Shown: positions 24,563-37,363, counted from the first letter of the stretch. The stretch is 64,000 nt of DNA from Isoetes taiwanensis (GCA_021234155.1 JAJEKV010000010.1:12544359-12608358); one strand, 5' to 3'. A program made the numbers and translations. Notes: generated by a model from the sequence alone, not told the origin.

Positions 24563-26289
24563 AAACAATGATGTCAACTGATATGCGAATTTTAGCATTG
24601 AAACAACTCTCGTGTTGTAATAGGAGCTACATCATGATACACGTGAGCTTATCCACCTAGGAGAATGTTAATAAGAACATGCTCATATTATGCTCCGAGA
24701 TGGTAGTAATCATGATAGAGCATTGTTTACATCAATTGTATCCAATGACATTTTGCTGGGTGATTGTTGAGAATGTTGCAATACTAGAGTTGGATTTTGT
24801 TGGCAAGTTGACGCAGTACTTTTTATTCATTCTCTACAATTCAGTATGGTATCTTAGGATACAAGTGAAGCGAGATGTATGAGATTGGAAATGCAGAACC
24901 ATGGATGAATCACCAACAAGTAGAATATGTTCTAATATGGTGGCATATCAAAATATGGATTGTCCTTGCATCCTATTCGCAACCATAGTGAAGGAAATCC
25001 ATCTGAACATCATGTGAATAAGATGATTCCCTTACACCACATAGGAAGGAGGCAAGTTCCATGATTTTTCTTAATCTGCTAATTACTCCAAGGGTAGAAG
25101 ACCTCCAGTTTCCTAGTGAAATACACGAGTTCTACAATCTAAAATTGAGTACCAACGGCAATACGAAAAGCCGAAGTCTGAAATGATTATACTTGGCATT
25201 TGAAAATGCTGCAAATTAGAAAGGCTCTGATTCCATGAACACTAAATTTACTCTCAAGAAGTGAGAAAGGTTCATTGTCTATGCTGTTCTTGACCTATTA
25301 CATTAAACAGCTGAAGGCACAAAGAAAGGAGCTTGGAGAATTAGGCCCCAGAAGACACATTTTTCTTCATTCTGGGAAGTTAGTAAATTTCCCTTCAAAA
25401 AGAGAGTTCAGCTTCTTTAAAATAGAACGTTCAAGTTCTAGATCAACCTACACGAGCATTAAAAGTCTCCAACAAGATTCTTGCAAATGGGCAGTAGAAA
25501 TAAAGTATGATAAAAGTTTGATAAAAGGAAATCAACAGCGATTCAAAACAAAAGAAGTATACAGAGAAGATATAGACTTCCCTGCGTTTCAATAAAACAG
25601 CGCTTTAAAATGAAGAACAGTTGAACAGAGAAGATGAACCTACGTCCTACGTTTCAGTTGAAGGAAGAATGTTCAGGCATTTCGTGCAGACGATTTGTGT
25701 TATGCAAAAGAACAGTTACAACAGTACTGCTTATTTGCCATGCCATGTGACAAGAGCATTGACTTTCACGAGACGGTTTTCCCCACAAAAATAAAGAAAG
25801 ACGTAAACTCTGTCTCCTCAAATGTCAGCATATACCTGTAAATTAGAGGCCGCAATTGGGAAGAAGATCTACGGAACAAGGATTCCTGCTAGAAGGGAGA
25901 AATCAAAGCACAAAATCCAATTCTCCAGGACGTCCTTTGGCATCTCCGTGCCAAGTTTCTCATTCAAATAATGATTTCATGAAATGATTTGACACCCCAA
26001 AATAAGACTGTAATACCCAGGTTATGAGAGATCCAAAGGAATACTTGACTAAAAATTCTACAAAGGAAGAAGGCTCTTATTTGCCATAGTTGGCAGTCAG
26101 GGACACACAGAATATGCAATCTTATTTCTGGATATTCCTTGAGTTGGAAACCCAGCCACTAAACCAATAGCACAGCCTAATATCATTCATGATCTTAAGT
26201 CATTAATACAAGCCTGACTTCTATAAGCAGCAAGCATCTTGCCTTCCTTTTCCATTTTCTTTACCATAGAACTCCAATTAATTCGTGAG

Positions 26290-26500
26290 AATTGTTTTCC
26301 ATCTGCCCAGAGTGCAACTAAACAGATGATCTAAGGTGCATTTTTCTCGTGGCACTCTGAAACATCCTAAGAATTGAGCCGAACTCAACCAATCAGGTTC
26401 TGTTGGATCAAGAAAATCCTCAACTCGATCTATTTGCCCTGCTCTGCCTAAAAGTGAAAGCATGCATCTGCAATGATCTGCTAGTGATCTAAGGGGATAA
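26290..26500 (-). pseudogene. PPR-protein (PLS/E-type) fragment
   Basis: The minus-strand frame contains HCRCMLSLLGRAGQIDRVEDF followed by PTEPDWLSSAQFLGCFRVPREK. This matches the conserved C-terminal part of plant pentatricopeptide-repeat proteins (H-Y-x-C-M-V-D-L-L-G-R-A-G, then a PD-x-x-x-W-x-x-L-L-G-A-C-R block), which bind organelle RNA. Only about 60 residues are present, with no upstream PPR motifs or downstream DYW domain, and key Trp/Leu positions are altered. It is a truncated, probably retroposed or degraded fragment. Confidence 0.7.
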
Positions 26501-26511
26501 TCTTGTAACAT

Positions 26512-27717
26512 AGAATCAAAATAATGGTACGCATTTCACCATATCTGGGACGATATGCAGTTGTACTGGGCCCTCAATTTTTGTTGTTTTCATAAGATAT
26601 CATGGTTATTTAAAACGGGAATTTGCAGAAGCTCGTAGTAGATGTGGTTGTATTTCTTACTAGAATTTAATTTTAATTCATGTATTGGTTTCAATGGCCA
26701 GTTTTACCAAGTAAGGACAACCAATATCCTAAACTATGTAATGACAGGAAATACAAGAGATTGCAACAGAAGAGGTTGTAGGGGCAAACCCGCAATTGAA
26801 CTAAAATTCTCTGAAAATATTTTAAGCAGCTTCTGCTTGACAGGTTAGTACATGCCCAATTAGTTAGTCAAGTTCAATTGCCTCCAGACATTAGGATGTA
26901 GGGCCCCTCTGGATCCCTGATGGAATAGTATTCCCCTGTGCTATCCATAATCCTTTACTTCCTACCAAGTTCTAAGGGGCATATGCATAACTAACTTCAC
27001 TTAAGATCTTCCTTCTCTGTGCATCCGTCCATTGCACTCATGCTTAAGCAATTCGAGCACAATATGGTGCATTAACAAACCTGCTTGTCACGTGGTTGTG
27101 GATGTTCTTAGCGGTCCTAACATTGTTTGCTTGTTTCATAAGTTGTCTAAAATATTACAGTGATGCCTTTGATGCAAAGTGAAATAGAGTTTTCTAAGGA
27201 AATTTATAACCTGTAAATAAACAAAAAAGCACTAAGGGCAGAACTCCAGCAAGGTTTCCACGCAAACCGGAATAAAGACCCTTAAGAGATAATCTTTCCC
27301 CCCAATTGAGCTGCCTGCAAAAACCTACACGTGTAAGGCGATATCATCCATAAGCGTGATGAGAAATCTTCAAACAAGTATCTTAGAAATGGAAGTTAAT
27401 GAGAAAGAAATAGATAGTTAGGCATTACCCACTAAACAAAATACGAAGAAAGTTAGCGGACAAGACTGCAGCAGGTTACGACAGGCTGATGGTCCGCTAC
27501 AGGACTCATGCAGTTTTTGAAGTTGGAAGCAACAGGACTTGCTTCAAAGGGCATGAGCAACTAATTTTCAACATCATTTAGCTAGATCACACTAAGCCTA
27601 AACCGAGAAAATAATTTCAAATAAACAAATTAAGTAATGCCAAACGGATAAGTTAACTGTTCCAAAAAGGGATTGTCAATTCTACTGCATCCATACTCCT
27701 TGGGAAGCTTACTCAAT
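26512..27717. other. Intergenic, nothing recognised
   Basis: AT-rich DNA. The plus ORF at 26642-26848 has no known domain. No repeat was noticed within this stretch. Confidence 0.4.
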
Positions 27718-27900
27718 AGTTTAGAGGATCCCTATGCAGAGGTATCCTATTATACTGAGCATATGCACAGACCTAAATATGACAATCTGATCCAATTGCC
27801 TGGAATTGGGGAGCTGCCAAACTACAATACTCCGTCTAGCCACTAGTTTAAAGGATGCCTATGCAGAGGTATCCTATTATACTGAGTATAAGCACAGACC
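27718..27900 (+). repeat. 57-bp direct repeat pair, 126 bases apart
   Basis: GTATCCTATTATACTGAG, preceded by CCTATGCAGAG, occurs in 27718-27774 and again in 27844-27900, with about 90% identity over the whole unit and about 70 bases of unrelated sequence between. It is a small segmental duplication. Confidence 0.75.
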
Positions 27901-28687
27901 CTATAATCCACGAAAAGATAGGAGGCTTAAAAGCAATATGCAGTGCCGTAACTTCATAAACAAACCAAGAATTCATATTGTGCCAGCACATATACGCTCT
28001 TTATCAGTTTTCAAACATAATAAGCTGATAATATTTAATTAAGGTAAACCTAGGAAGGAAATGCTGAAGGAGTGATGCGTAGCCACATTGGAGATACAGA
28101 ATGCTGCATTTTCATATCTAAGTTTTGGTTCTGCAACACATCAGCAGCAAGGTATGTCGATCAAAATGTGGATTGACTACCGCTGTTGTCCTAAATAGTC
28201 ACCCCAAATTCTCGCTAGAGCACTATATTGTACAATGTGCAGTGCCAACATCAAAGGCAAGGTAACGTTTTGGTCCTTCAAATTCCAGAATTAATGTAAA
28301 AGAGTTATAGCCATATGCTGGTGCATTGAGTTCAAATCGCTCCTTCTTATTTAACGCATTAAAGGCAGGCGACAATCTAAGAGACATACAGACTGGCATA
28401 TCTTTGTGTTGACGATTAAAAGCCATAGACTGTATAATTGCCATATAAAGGCTAGCACCAGAGAAATTATCACTCAGGCCCTGTTCATCAGATAAAACTT
28501 CTACTCATGTCATGCAGAGTTTTTTACTAAAGAATGCATTGCACATGCCTTTGCAGCTAGGCACCACATCTAAACATCAATTTGCACAGATTACAGAGCA
28601 AACTCTGGACATGCTGGTCCGTCGTAAAGTGAGAATCCGAAATGCAAATGGCATGGCAAGGTAAATCAAGTCTCAAATGCCAGAACG

Positions 28688-29136
28688 TCATTATTCTATG
28701 ATGCCGGGAACTACAATTAAGGCTGGGATAGAGCTACGATAAATACGAGCTAAGAAAACCTGATTTACCTTTGTGGAGCATCTTCTGATCTAGGTCCATA
28801 CCTTTGTGAAGCATCTGATATAACCTAGGCAACGGTCCAGAACCGCCATCGAAGTTTGAAAACTGTCTATTCTTGTAGATCACCATCGAATGGCGTAAAC
28901 CACATCCAACTCACATTATCTTGTGATGGCGGGAACTATGATCTTAATTAATGCTGCAATCGAGTTACGATAAATAGGAGCTAAGAAAAACTCTGATTTA
29001 TCGCATCATAAGGCGACGATCCATACCTTCTGTGGAGCATCCTCTGCTCTGACCTAGGCGACGGCCCAGAACGGACATCGAATTTTGAAGACCGTCTATT
29101 CCTGTATGATCGAATGGCTTAAGCCATAACCAACTC
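28688..29136 (+). repeat. Diverged tandem duplication, about 225-bp unit
   Basis: Two consecutive blocks, 28688-28912 and 28913-29136, share many words in the same order: GGGAACTA, ACGATAAATA, GAGCTAAGAAAA, TGTGGAGCATC, CCAGAAC, CATCGAA, TGTCTATTC/CGTCTATTC, GATCGAATGGC and CCAACTC. Several indels separate them. Neither carries a recognisable ORF. Confidence 0.75.
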
Positions 29137-29250
29137 CGATTTTTGGACAAGTGGATAAAGATACTGGGCCACTTTGTGGTCAAGAAAACAAAGTGATATC
29201 CGAAATTATATAGCCAACGGAATGTCTTGTATAGGGTTCAGGATACTTTT

Positions 29251-30345
29251 ACCCTGGTTTCGGGGATCCCGGTGGTAAAAAAACCATCCTCTGGTTTCGG
29301 GGATCCTGGAGGTAAAAAAAACCATCCTCTGGGATCCGGGGTCGCTCCCAACGGGATCCGTTCGGGAGACCTCGTTCGGCCGTAAGAGTGCACGCCACGT
29401 AGGCACAGACAATCTCAGCATAGAAAACCCCATGCGATCCCAGCCAACTAGGGTTCGGAGATCCCGGCCTTTGGGATCACACCGACGATACCGTCCTCCG
29501 GGATCCTCTGGACGTGTCCAATACTGGGACTGTTATCGGCCACCGGTATATCCCGACCTCCGTGATCCCTGGGCCCGGGGACGTGGATCCCCTCCTCCGG
29601 GATCACCCACGGGTGGCTGTTAACAGCGGTCCTTATCTACTTAGGTGATCCCGACCTTCGGACCCCGGCCCGGGGATGTGTATCCCCTCTCCGGGATCAA
29701 TCCCTCCCCCCTTCCTTCCCCGGTTTGTTAAGCGGGGGACATTATCTGCCTAGGTGATCCTGCCCTCCGGGATCCAAGATGGATCCCCTCCTCCGAGATC
29801 ACCCCGGTTCGTGGCTGTTAACGGCGGACGTTATCCGCCGTGGTGATCCTGTCCTCCGGGGTCCCCGGGCCTCGGGAGATGGATCCCATCCTCCGGGATC
29901 ACCCACGGCTGACGTGGATCCCGTCGTGCAAAATCATCACGCGGCTGACGTGCTTGGATCCCCTCCTCCAAGATCACACCTCGTCAAGATGATCCTGTCT
30001 TCCGGGATCCCCGTGCCCACTGAGGTAGTTCCCCTCCTCTGGGATACCCCATTGTGGCTATTAATGGCGGACGTTATCAGTCGAGGTGATCCCCTCCTCC
30101 GGGATCACCCAAGGCTGACATGGATCCCGTCGTGCCGGATAACCGGTGCTGTGGACGTGCACGGATCCCCTCCTCCAGGATCACGGTGACGTTAACGGTG
30201 GACAATATTCGCCTAGGTGATCCCATCCTCCGGGATCCCCGGGCCCCGGGAGGTGGATCCCCTCCTCTGGGATCACCCCACGTGGTTGTTAACGACGGAC
30301 GTTATCCGCCTAGATGATCCCGCCCTTTGGGATCAACACGTTAAT
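29251..30345 (+). repeat. GC-rich minisatellite, roughly 100-bp period
   Basis: The whole 1.1 kb is built from GGATCC/GGGATCACC words. The landmark GTTAACGGCGGACGTTATCC, with variants, recurs at about 29625, 29728, 29817, 30060, 30191 and 30288, each followed by CCTAGGTGATCC and then CCTCCGGGATCC. Spacing is near 100-120 bases, with one double gap. The array opens with two copies of a shorter 39-base unit (GGTTTCGGGGATCC..AAACCATCCTC) at 29253-29331. The G+C content is far above the surroundings. The ORFs at 29432-30507 are by-products of the repeat, open because GGATCC-type words have no stops. Confidence 0.85.
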
Positions 30346-31178
30346 TACACCTGTGATTCCGGAGGCCAGTATAATGTTTGGACGGTGGAGATTGAGGCAT
30401 GGAATAATCCAGTGGTTGAGGTTTTAATTTGCCAGCCCATGCACGGACTGGCCACTGAAATTCAGGCACGTGGAGGTCCTGAGACCATCCTTTGGGATCA
30501 CCTCTGAGCGTGTTTTCTGGGGTAGCAGGGTTGAGGAGCGGAATATGGCAGGCATGGATGAAGTAGAGGAGAGAAGAGAAGAGGTAATCGATGGACAACC
30601 TACTTTAAGGTTTAAGCTTGCATGGCCATTTAGTTTTCAATATTTGTTTGCAGCTAAGGGCTGAAATACAGCCCGAATCACCCCCAAATGGTTTGTTTGA
30701 TCGTGACAATCTCCATTGGTATCCTGAAGAGCATCAGGTACCTACTATTCGAGGGGTTGGTGTGGGCCTGCTACATCCACACCAACTGGATCCAAGATTT
30801 TATTCTTGGCACCTTCCAATTTCTACTTCTGGAGTTCCGAGCCTAAGAGAGTATTGAGAAGATCCCATAAGGATTCATATATGACCTTGAAGAGTTATGG
30901 ACATTGGTTCATTCATGTGCTTCTATTAGAACTACACATAGTTCCACATGAACTTGTAATGCCCAATTTTGAAGTCATTTGTTGTGCTTCAGTTAGAATT
31001 ACACTTAGTTCTGCATTAATATGTACTGCACAATACAGATATTAGTGTTCATATGGACCTCAAGACGAGACAACAAACAGTCATGTGGTTGAGGATGGAC
31101 CATGTCCACAGGGCAGACGCAGAAAAAGAGTTGAGAGGGGAGAGGGTGTATGTAGGGGATGCCAGTGCTATTTCACAA
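30346..31178. other. Intergenic, nothing recognised
   Basis: No domain in any frame. Near 30935-31015 two similar 35-base strings (TTAGAACTACACATAGTTCC and TTAGAATTACACTTAGTTCT) form a weak direct repeat. The truncated end of the gypsy element abuts at about 31178. Confidence 0.4.
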
Positions 31179-33340
31179 TCAGGCTGTGCTCATCTGCAAC
31201 TGAGTTCCAACTCCCTTGAAAAACAAAATCCAAAAGTTACTAATAAACCTTGGAACTCTATCAGAAACAATACTTGTAGGAATGCCATGTAAACGAAAGA
31301 TGTCATGAATAAAGATATTAGTAGTTTCCTTCGCTATTATTGTTTTGCTAACTGGAAAGAAATGAGCATGTTTAGTTAACCTGTCAATCACCATAAGAAT
31401 AGCATCCTTTCATTTTTGTGTTCTTTGCAATCCTACTATGAAATCCATGCTAATAGATTCCCATTTTCTTTCTGGAATATGTAACGGCTGCAAAAGTCCA
31501 GGTGCCCTAATCTGTTCGGCCTTAACACGTGAACACATCACACACTTTTGCATATACTTACGAACATAATCTTTTAATCCTGGCCAAACGAAACTTCTCT
31601 TTACCTTGTGATATGTCTTATGAAACCCTGGATGATCTGATATTATTGCATCATGACATTCATTTAGTATCTTCTTTTTAATGTGATCTATTGCAGGAAT
31701 ACAAACTCTTGACTTGTATCTCAATATTCCCGGTTCAAAACTATAATTATCCTTTATCTCCAGATTCTCTTTTTGTACTTTCTTCAATTTCGATCCAAAA
31801 TAATTGTCTGTAGCAATAATAGTTTTCACCTCATCCAACCAATCTGTTGTAACATGGAAGTCTAGATAAAGCATCTGCAACGACATTTGTGCTGCCCATT
31901 TTATAATTAATCTAAAAGTCATACTCTTGAAGAAATTCCATCCACCTATGTTGTCTCAAATTCAAATTAGGTTGTTTCGTAAAGTATACAAGACTAGCAT
32001 GGTCGGTATGCACCTCAAAATGATTTCCTAAAAGATAATGTCTCCATGCTCTAAGTGCATGTACAATTGCCAAGAGTTCCTGATCACTAGTGGGATAATT
32101 TCGTTCGACATCGTTCAGTTTATGAGAAATATATGCACACACATGCTTGTCTTGCATCAATACAGCTCCTGTCCCTTCCCCACTAGCATCTGTCATAACC
32201 TGATACTTCTTACTTGGGTCTGCCACTTTTAAAACAGGAGCGTTTATCAACTTCTCTTTTAAATTTCTGAAAGCTTTCTCACATTTCTCATCCCATTGAA
32301 AAGCTATATTTGATTTTGTAAGTGTTGTCAAAGGACTTGCTATTGTAGAAAAACTTTTGATAAATTTCCTATAGAACCCTGCAAGTCCTAAGAATAAGCG
32401 CACCTGTTTTGGGTTTTTAGGAACTGGCCATTCTCTCACTGCCTCAACCTTTTTGGGGTTAGGTATATTTCCCTCTGCTGAAACAATATGACCTAAATAC
32501 TCCATTTTGGTGCTATAAAATGAAAGCTTGACTTTTTTAGCATACAATTTTTCTCTTTTTAAAATATCCAAAACAATTCTCAGATGTTCTCTACGCTCCT
32601 CCAAATTCTTTGAATAAATAAGTATATCATCAAAGAACACAAGAACAAACTTATCAGATATTCACGAAAAAGATCGTTCATTAAACACTGAAAAGTTGAT
32701 GGTGCATTTGTGAAACCAAAAGGCATAACAACAAATTCAAAATGCCCATATCTTGTAGAAAAAGCTGGTTTGAGTATGTCACTCTCTTTGATTCTTATCT
32801 GGTGATATCCAGATCTAAGATCTATCTTTGAAAACAATGTAACTCCTTGAAGTTGATCAAACAAGTCATCTATTCTAGACAATGGGTATTTATTTTTAAT
32901 TGTGATATCATTTAGTTGCCTATAATCAACACACATACGCATAGAACCATCTTTTTTCTTAAAAATAATACTGGTGCACCAAAAGATGAAATACTAGGCT
33001 GTATATATCCTTGATTTAGAAGTTCTTTTAACTGTCTTTCTAATTCCTCGAGGAGGTAACTCTGTCAACTCTTCCGAAAACACTTCCTTGAACTCCTCGA
33101 GGATATCCTGCACATCATTCATGTATACTTGATTAATTTCTCCTGACCCTTTGAGTACAAGCAACCCCAACTTTCATGCTTCCTAATTGACCTCTTGATT
33201 TGCTTGTCATTAATGGGTTTAGATTCAATCCTTTCAGTGTATGTAGCTCTTGATGTTCCTTAGATTTTACTCTCACAACTTTCATATATGTATTTACACA
33301 GCATATGAAGGTCACTATATGACCAGTAATTACAATATCA
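31179..33340 (-). mobile_element. Truncated Ty3/gypsy retrotransposon (RT-RNase H-integrase)
   Basis: In minus-strand order: a broken linker with EVFSEELTELPP (about 33075), reverse transcriptase from [12 protein letters not shown] (32942) through [11 protein letters not shown], a frameshift near 32640, [11 protein letters not shown] (catalytic FxDD), then AEGNIPNPKK, the connection FLGLAGFYRKFI, and RNase H with VMTDASGEGTGAVL and HTDHASLVYF. A second frame change near 31915 is followed by the integrase HHCC zinc finger (HPGFHKTYHK..CVMC) and ISMDFIVGLQ with catalytic-core start. The element stops inside the integrase core (after VGTQLQ, 31179). Gag, an intact protease and both LTRs are missing. 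It is a dead fragment. Confidence 0.9.
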
Positions 33341-33341
33341 T

Positions 33342-33650
33342 TCATACCTTTACCATTGTGTCCCGTGCAAAGTTGTGCTCAAACCTTTTGAGATGGAGCT
33401 GAAGGACTGGGGGGAAATCAATGAAAAGAACGCCTTTTCTAGCATCCTGGTCATCATAAGTATATGTCATGATTTTCTGCTCAACATTGAAGGAACTAAG
33501 GTTCTCAAATACTTGCAAGCCATGTTGTTCTGCATAATACTTATTCTCAACATCAAGATTCTCCACCTCCACATATTTGTCAAATGATGCATAGACAATC
33601 TATATACTCTTCTACATCAAGTTGAAAATCTGCATTATAAACTTCTAACA
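33342..33650 (-). pseudogene. Ubiquitin-specific protease 12/13-like (USP7 family) gene fragment
   Basis: Minus-strand exons read DFQLDV, then YASFDKYVEVENLDVENKYY and AEQHGLQ (to about 33513), an intron (CAA|GTATTTG..GACCAG|), then DARKGVLFIDFPPVLQLHLK and RFEHNFARDTMVK up to a donor at about 33343. This matches the catalytic domain of plant UBP12/UBP13, deubiquitinases in the nucleus and cytosol. Between the first and second block a one-base shift appears to break the frame, and no further catalytic-domain exons were found on either side. A gypsy fragment follows directly downstream, so the gene piece may be interrupted or captured. Confidence 0.75.
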
Positions 33651-34227
33651 ATCCATAAATCACAAAATCAGAAAATGTTTCAACAGTAATTACATTCCCC
33701 TTACATTCTTCAAAGTTCTATAGAAACCATGTTGCCCGTAACATATATATTTAACATGTGACTAGGGATAAGAGCCTCTTGATACTGCAAACTATCACTA
33801 TTATCAATTGCAGCAGTCCCATTCACCAAGCAATTGCAAGTTATCCATCATTTCTATTATGCATTAGTTGCCATAATTGCATTAGAGGCCTTGTTGATAT
33901 GCACACATCCTACCTGATTAGCTGTGACATGTCTAAATGAAATAATAACCTCTTATACTAGATCGCAGCACCAGTTCTTAGCACTTTAACATGTGACTTA
34001 CAGACAAAATAATATGCACAGCTCATTTACGTACCAAATGGCTGATTCTACTCCATCTACTGGCAAATCCCACAACTTTTCTTGATTTTCAAACTGCTTC
34101 TTGGTTTAAGATCGAGATGCAAAAACAAACCATGCGCATGAACAATCTACCATGTTGGGAGGAAATCAGCACATGCCATCTTGTGAGCGAGGTAAACGCA
34201 TAAGCATAGTTTAAAATCACGGCCAGT
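33651..34227. other. Intergenic, nothing recognised
   Basis: AT-rich DNA between the UBP12/13-like fragment and the inverted-repeat element. Minus-sense sequence just above 33650 may hold one more decayed exon, but I could not read it securely. Confidence 0.35.
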
Positions 34228-34232
34228 GAGTA

Positions 34233-37200
34233 ACGGATGCCCGTATATGGAGCCCGGGATGTGTGGTATTTTCAGCCACCCGTTATCAGCTAGGTGGTAC
34301 TTTCGGCCACCCGTTATCAGCCAAAATGGTATTTCCGGCCAAAAAGGATGGTATATCCGGCCAAAAGAATGGTATTTCCAGCCAAAAAGTGGTATTTCTG
34401 GCCAAAAACCAAGTGTGAAACTGCATGGCAGAGCTAAGATCTTTGGTGGATCGTTCTTGCAGCTCTGTGGGCAGCTTTAACACTAGACCTGTCCCATGAT
34501 GGACCATTAAAGGGCATTTTGAATGTTCACAAAAAAAAATCATATAAAATCAAGAACACAAAAACTAGCCAAACCCTTTCTAGGAGTTCATATATGGCAG
34601 TCATGCTTCAAATGAAAAATACACAAAAATGTATCAGCTCCCATTCTTGTGAGTTATGCTCTAGCAAACCCAAGGGGGTCAAGTACCAAAAGCTTTATGA
34701 TCACACAAAGTAAAATTGTCTTGATGAAAAGATTTTTTTGATTTTTTTGGTTATAATTGTTATTTTTTTATACGAGATATGGAGCAAGGCACAAAAAACC
34801 ACATCTCGATTCGAACTCTGTGAAGGAAGATAGAGCAATTCAAACATGACAGCGTCAAAACTGTCCTTTGCCTTCTGAGAACCAATACTGGTTCCCAGAA
34901 AGCAGTTGTGATATAAAAACAACAACTTTCAGAAAGAGATCATTTTTTAGTCCAAATTTGGCATATAAGTAACTCACGAGGTCCTCCATCCTATAAAAAT
35001 ATTTGTTGAGTTTGAATTTGATGTTTTGACTTTTACTTCTATTTTCAATTTTAGGGAATTTATACAAATGGATAGTATTGCTACATATGATTCTAGGTTG
35101 TCCTCCAAAAAATCGCATTATGAAAGTTTATAAGGATATGAAACTAATGCAAAAACAAGCTTGTGGAAAGAGCAAAAGGTATGGTAAAAAAAAATCAAAA
35201 ACAATATCTGTACCTGCCCATTATTGGTCCATAGTTCATTCAAAAATTGATAATATCCTTATGTTAGTCCATTTCAAGTTGAGTTTTGAGAGACGAGTAG
35301 CTCTTGAATCTTTTTGTTCACAAAAAATATTTGTTGTTCATTATCTTAAGGATTGTACTAGAATAGATAGCATTAATTATATTATATCTTCTATGTGTGT
35401 TCTAGATTTGTGCCCTAAGGTGTGACTTTACAAAATCACATCCTCAAAATATCTCATGTCAAGAAACCAATGCAAAAAGAACCAAGGAAAAATATGAAAA
35501 ACTTTTACTATAAAAAATCAAGATAGACTGCTATCTGCAGTCTAGTTACAGACCATCATTGGTCCAGATGACTGAAAGTTTAAAAATTATTAATGGTGCC
35601 ACCTTATTCAATTTTGATCTCAACTTTCACATATAGTTTACTTGTATGATTCTCTATAGAACAAAATTAATTGATTAGGTTAGCTTGTATAATTTAAGGG
35701 TAAGTTTGAAGCACAAACAATTGAGAATTTATAGGGTATTTATGACCAATTGAACCTACATGGAACTTACACCTTTCAAAAATCATGTGATCGAAGCTAA
35801 AAGGCCATAACATCATTCTATGGAGAAAAATGGATAAGGCTAGTGAGAGATGTATGCTCTATACAATTGGTCTCGTGGACCATAAATGGTGATGCATGCT
35901 TATAAAATTTAAAATCTTAGAAATAACATGTTACTTTAATATGCAACTAGAGATTTCTATTGCCAAGAAAGGTTTGCATCCATAAAAAATATAATATACA
36001 TGAAAGATAACTTACATGTAATGTTATTCTACTTGGATGACAATGCTTTATAGCAGTAACACAGATATGAAGTTTATGCTAGTAAGAAATAAGCAGATTT
36101 CATGGTATGTTTTTCAATAAGACCATACAACCTATATAAGAGGTCTCTATATATGTCATTTCTCACATTTTGAACCATTTTAAAGGCATATTTGGGGAAA
36201 AGTAGTGTCTCTTTCTATGAACCAAAGAAGCATATATGAAATGTTATGTGGTCTATTTATATATTGTTATGGCTAAACTTCACAATATCCACTTGAATTC
36301 ATCAATAAACATCACTAGCTTAATCATTATGGAGTTTTTGGACCTATAATTATGGAGTTGACCCAACTTTTTATGCTCTAATGTGTTAATTTGGCTGTTG
36401 TACATCATGTTTGAATTCCAAAAATTACATGGTTACACCCTAGTTATACTATATGTAAGTTGATAAAAGTTATGTTCTATGTAGATATAAATAGAACACA
36501 TCATTTATTGCCCACATGGCATTATGGATGGTTGTTATTGGAGCATTTTAATATATACTTTTGTCCTGAATTCTGTATAGTAGATTCTTTTAATAAATAT
36601 TAAGGTTAACATGACTTATTTAAACTCCAAAAAATCATGAAACTATAGTTCCTATAGTTAGCAACTCATGGCCACAAGAATTAAATCAAAACTTGTTATA
36701 GTGAAAGAGTAACAATTCTTAAACCTCCAGTAGCTTTTTTTTATCAAAATAGGGTTTGGCGGCTTCCACCGATTTCAAATGATGGCAAAAAAATATGGGA
36801 ACATAAAACTCAATGTATTCTATGATAAACAGGCAAATACCTCCAACTTTAGCAAGGTTTAAGTCACTTTATGCTAGAAATATCGAAGAAGGCAGTTCTG
36901 GACTGGTGCAGAAACTGCCAAATTCTCCAATGTTTGAGCAATCACCACAAGGTATAGGTGACCTCATTGGTCTTGAAATTCTCAGAGGTCATTAAGAAAT
37001 AAGTGAAGACTCAAGTGATGGTGGTATATTATAAAATGGAAATTTCTTTTGTGAATTACGTGGGTTTAAGTGGCAGAGGTCATGTGGGCCAGTTCTGGTC
37101 CATGGATCAGGAATGGTCCCAGGGACAGGTCTAGTGTTAATCGCTTCAAAATCCCTTCTAATTACCTTGCCTGCCTCTTTAACACTGGTTTGATGAAGAG

Positions 37201-37363
37201 AGAAAGCGATTTGAGCTGAGATAGAGCCGGATCGATCCAAAAATGCCCCAAACCTGTTAGTTCTGGGCTTCAAACTGCGAAGTGTACAATGGTTGATAAT
37301 GATTGGCTGATAATGGGTGGCCAAAAATACCACACATCCCGGACTCCATATATGGCCGTCCGT
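34233..37363. mobile_element. 3.1-kb DNA-transposon-like element with long terminal inverted repeats
   Basis: The left end (34233 on) and the reverse complement of the right end (back from 37363) align over about 70 bases: ACGGATGCCC against ACGGACGGCC, then TATATGGAGCCCGGGATGTG against TATATGGAGTCCGGGATGTG, then GGTATTTT and GCCACCC(G/A)TTATCAGC. A second shared block deeper in, TTAACACTAGACCTGTCCC (about 34477 and, inverted, about 37125), shows that the inverted repeats extend about 280 bases with indels. The 5-base string GAGTA flanks both sides (34228-34232 and 37364-37368), a possible target duplication. The AT-rich interior has ORFs of at most 115 codons and no transposase that I recognise, so the element looks non-autonomous. 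Long inverted repeats suggest a Mutator-like element, but those usually make 9-base duplications, so the class is open. Confidence 0.7.
34270..34412 (+). repeat. Short tandem repeat GGTATTTCCGGCCAAAA
   Basis: Inside the left inverted repeat, GGTATTT(C/T)(C/T)(G/A)GCCAAAA recurs about five times at 17-22 base spacing, after two copies of GCCACCCGTTATCAGC. The right inverted repeat has only one such unit, so the array expanded on the left side. Confidence 0.8.

Larger units (their letters stand above)
22362..26277. other. Upstream flank of TEX2-like gene and AT-rich intergenic DNA
   Basis: The first few hundred bases include 5' UTR and promoter of the minus-strand gene. An acceptor-like AG just before the ATG at 22361 (CTTGAG or TTCTAG) suggests a 5' UTR intron. 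Beyond that no recognisable protein was found; the ORF at 25275-25595 (106 codons) is basic and anonymous. Several small tandem duplications are listed separately. Confidence 0.4.

Noticed and set aside
29432-30507. Long plus-strand open frames over the GC-rich block
   Set aside because: They repeat the same Gly/Pro/Asp/Arg words as the minisatellite unit; openness comes from GC-rich repeats lacking stops, not from coding.
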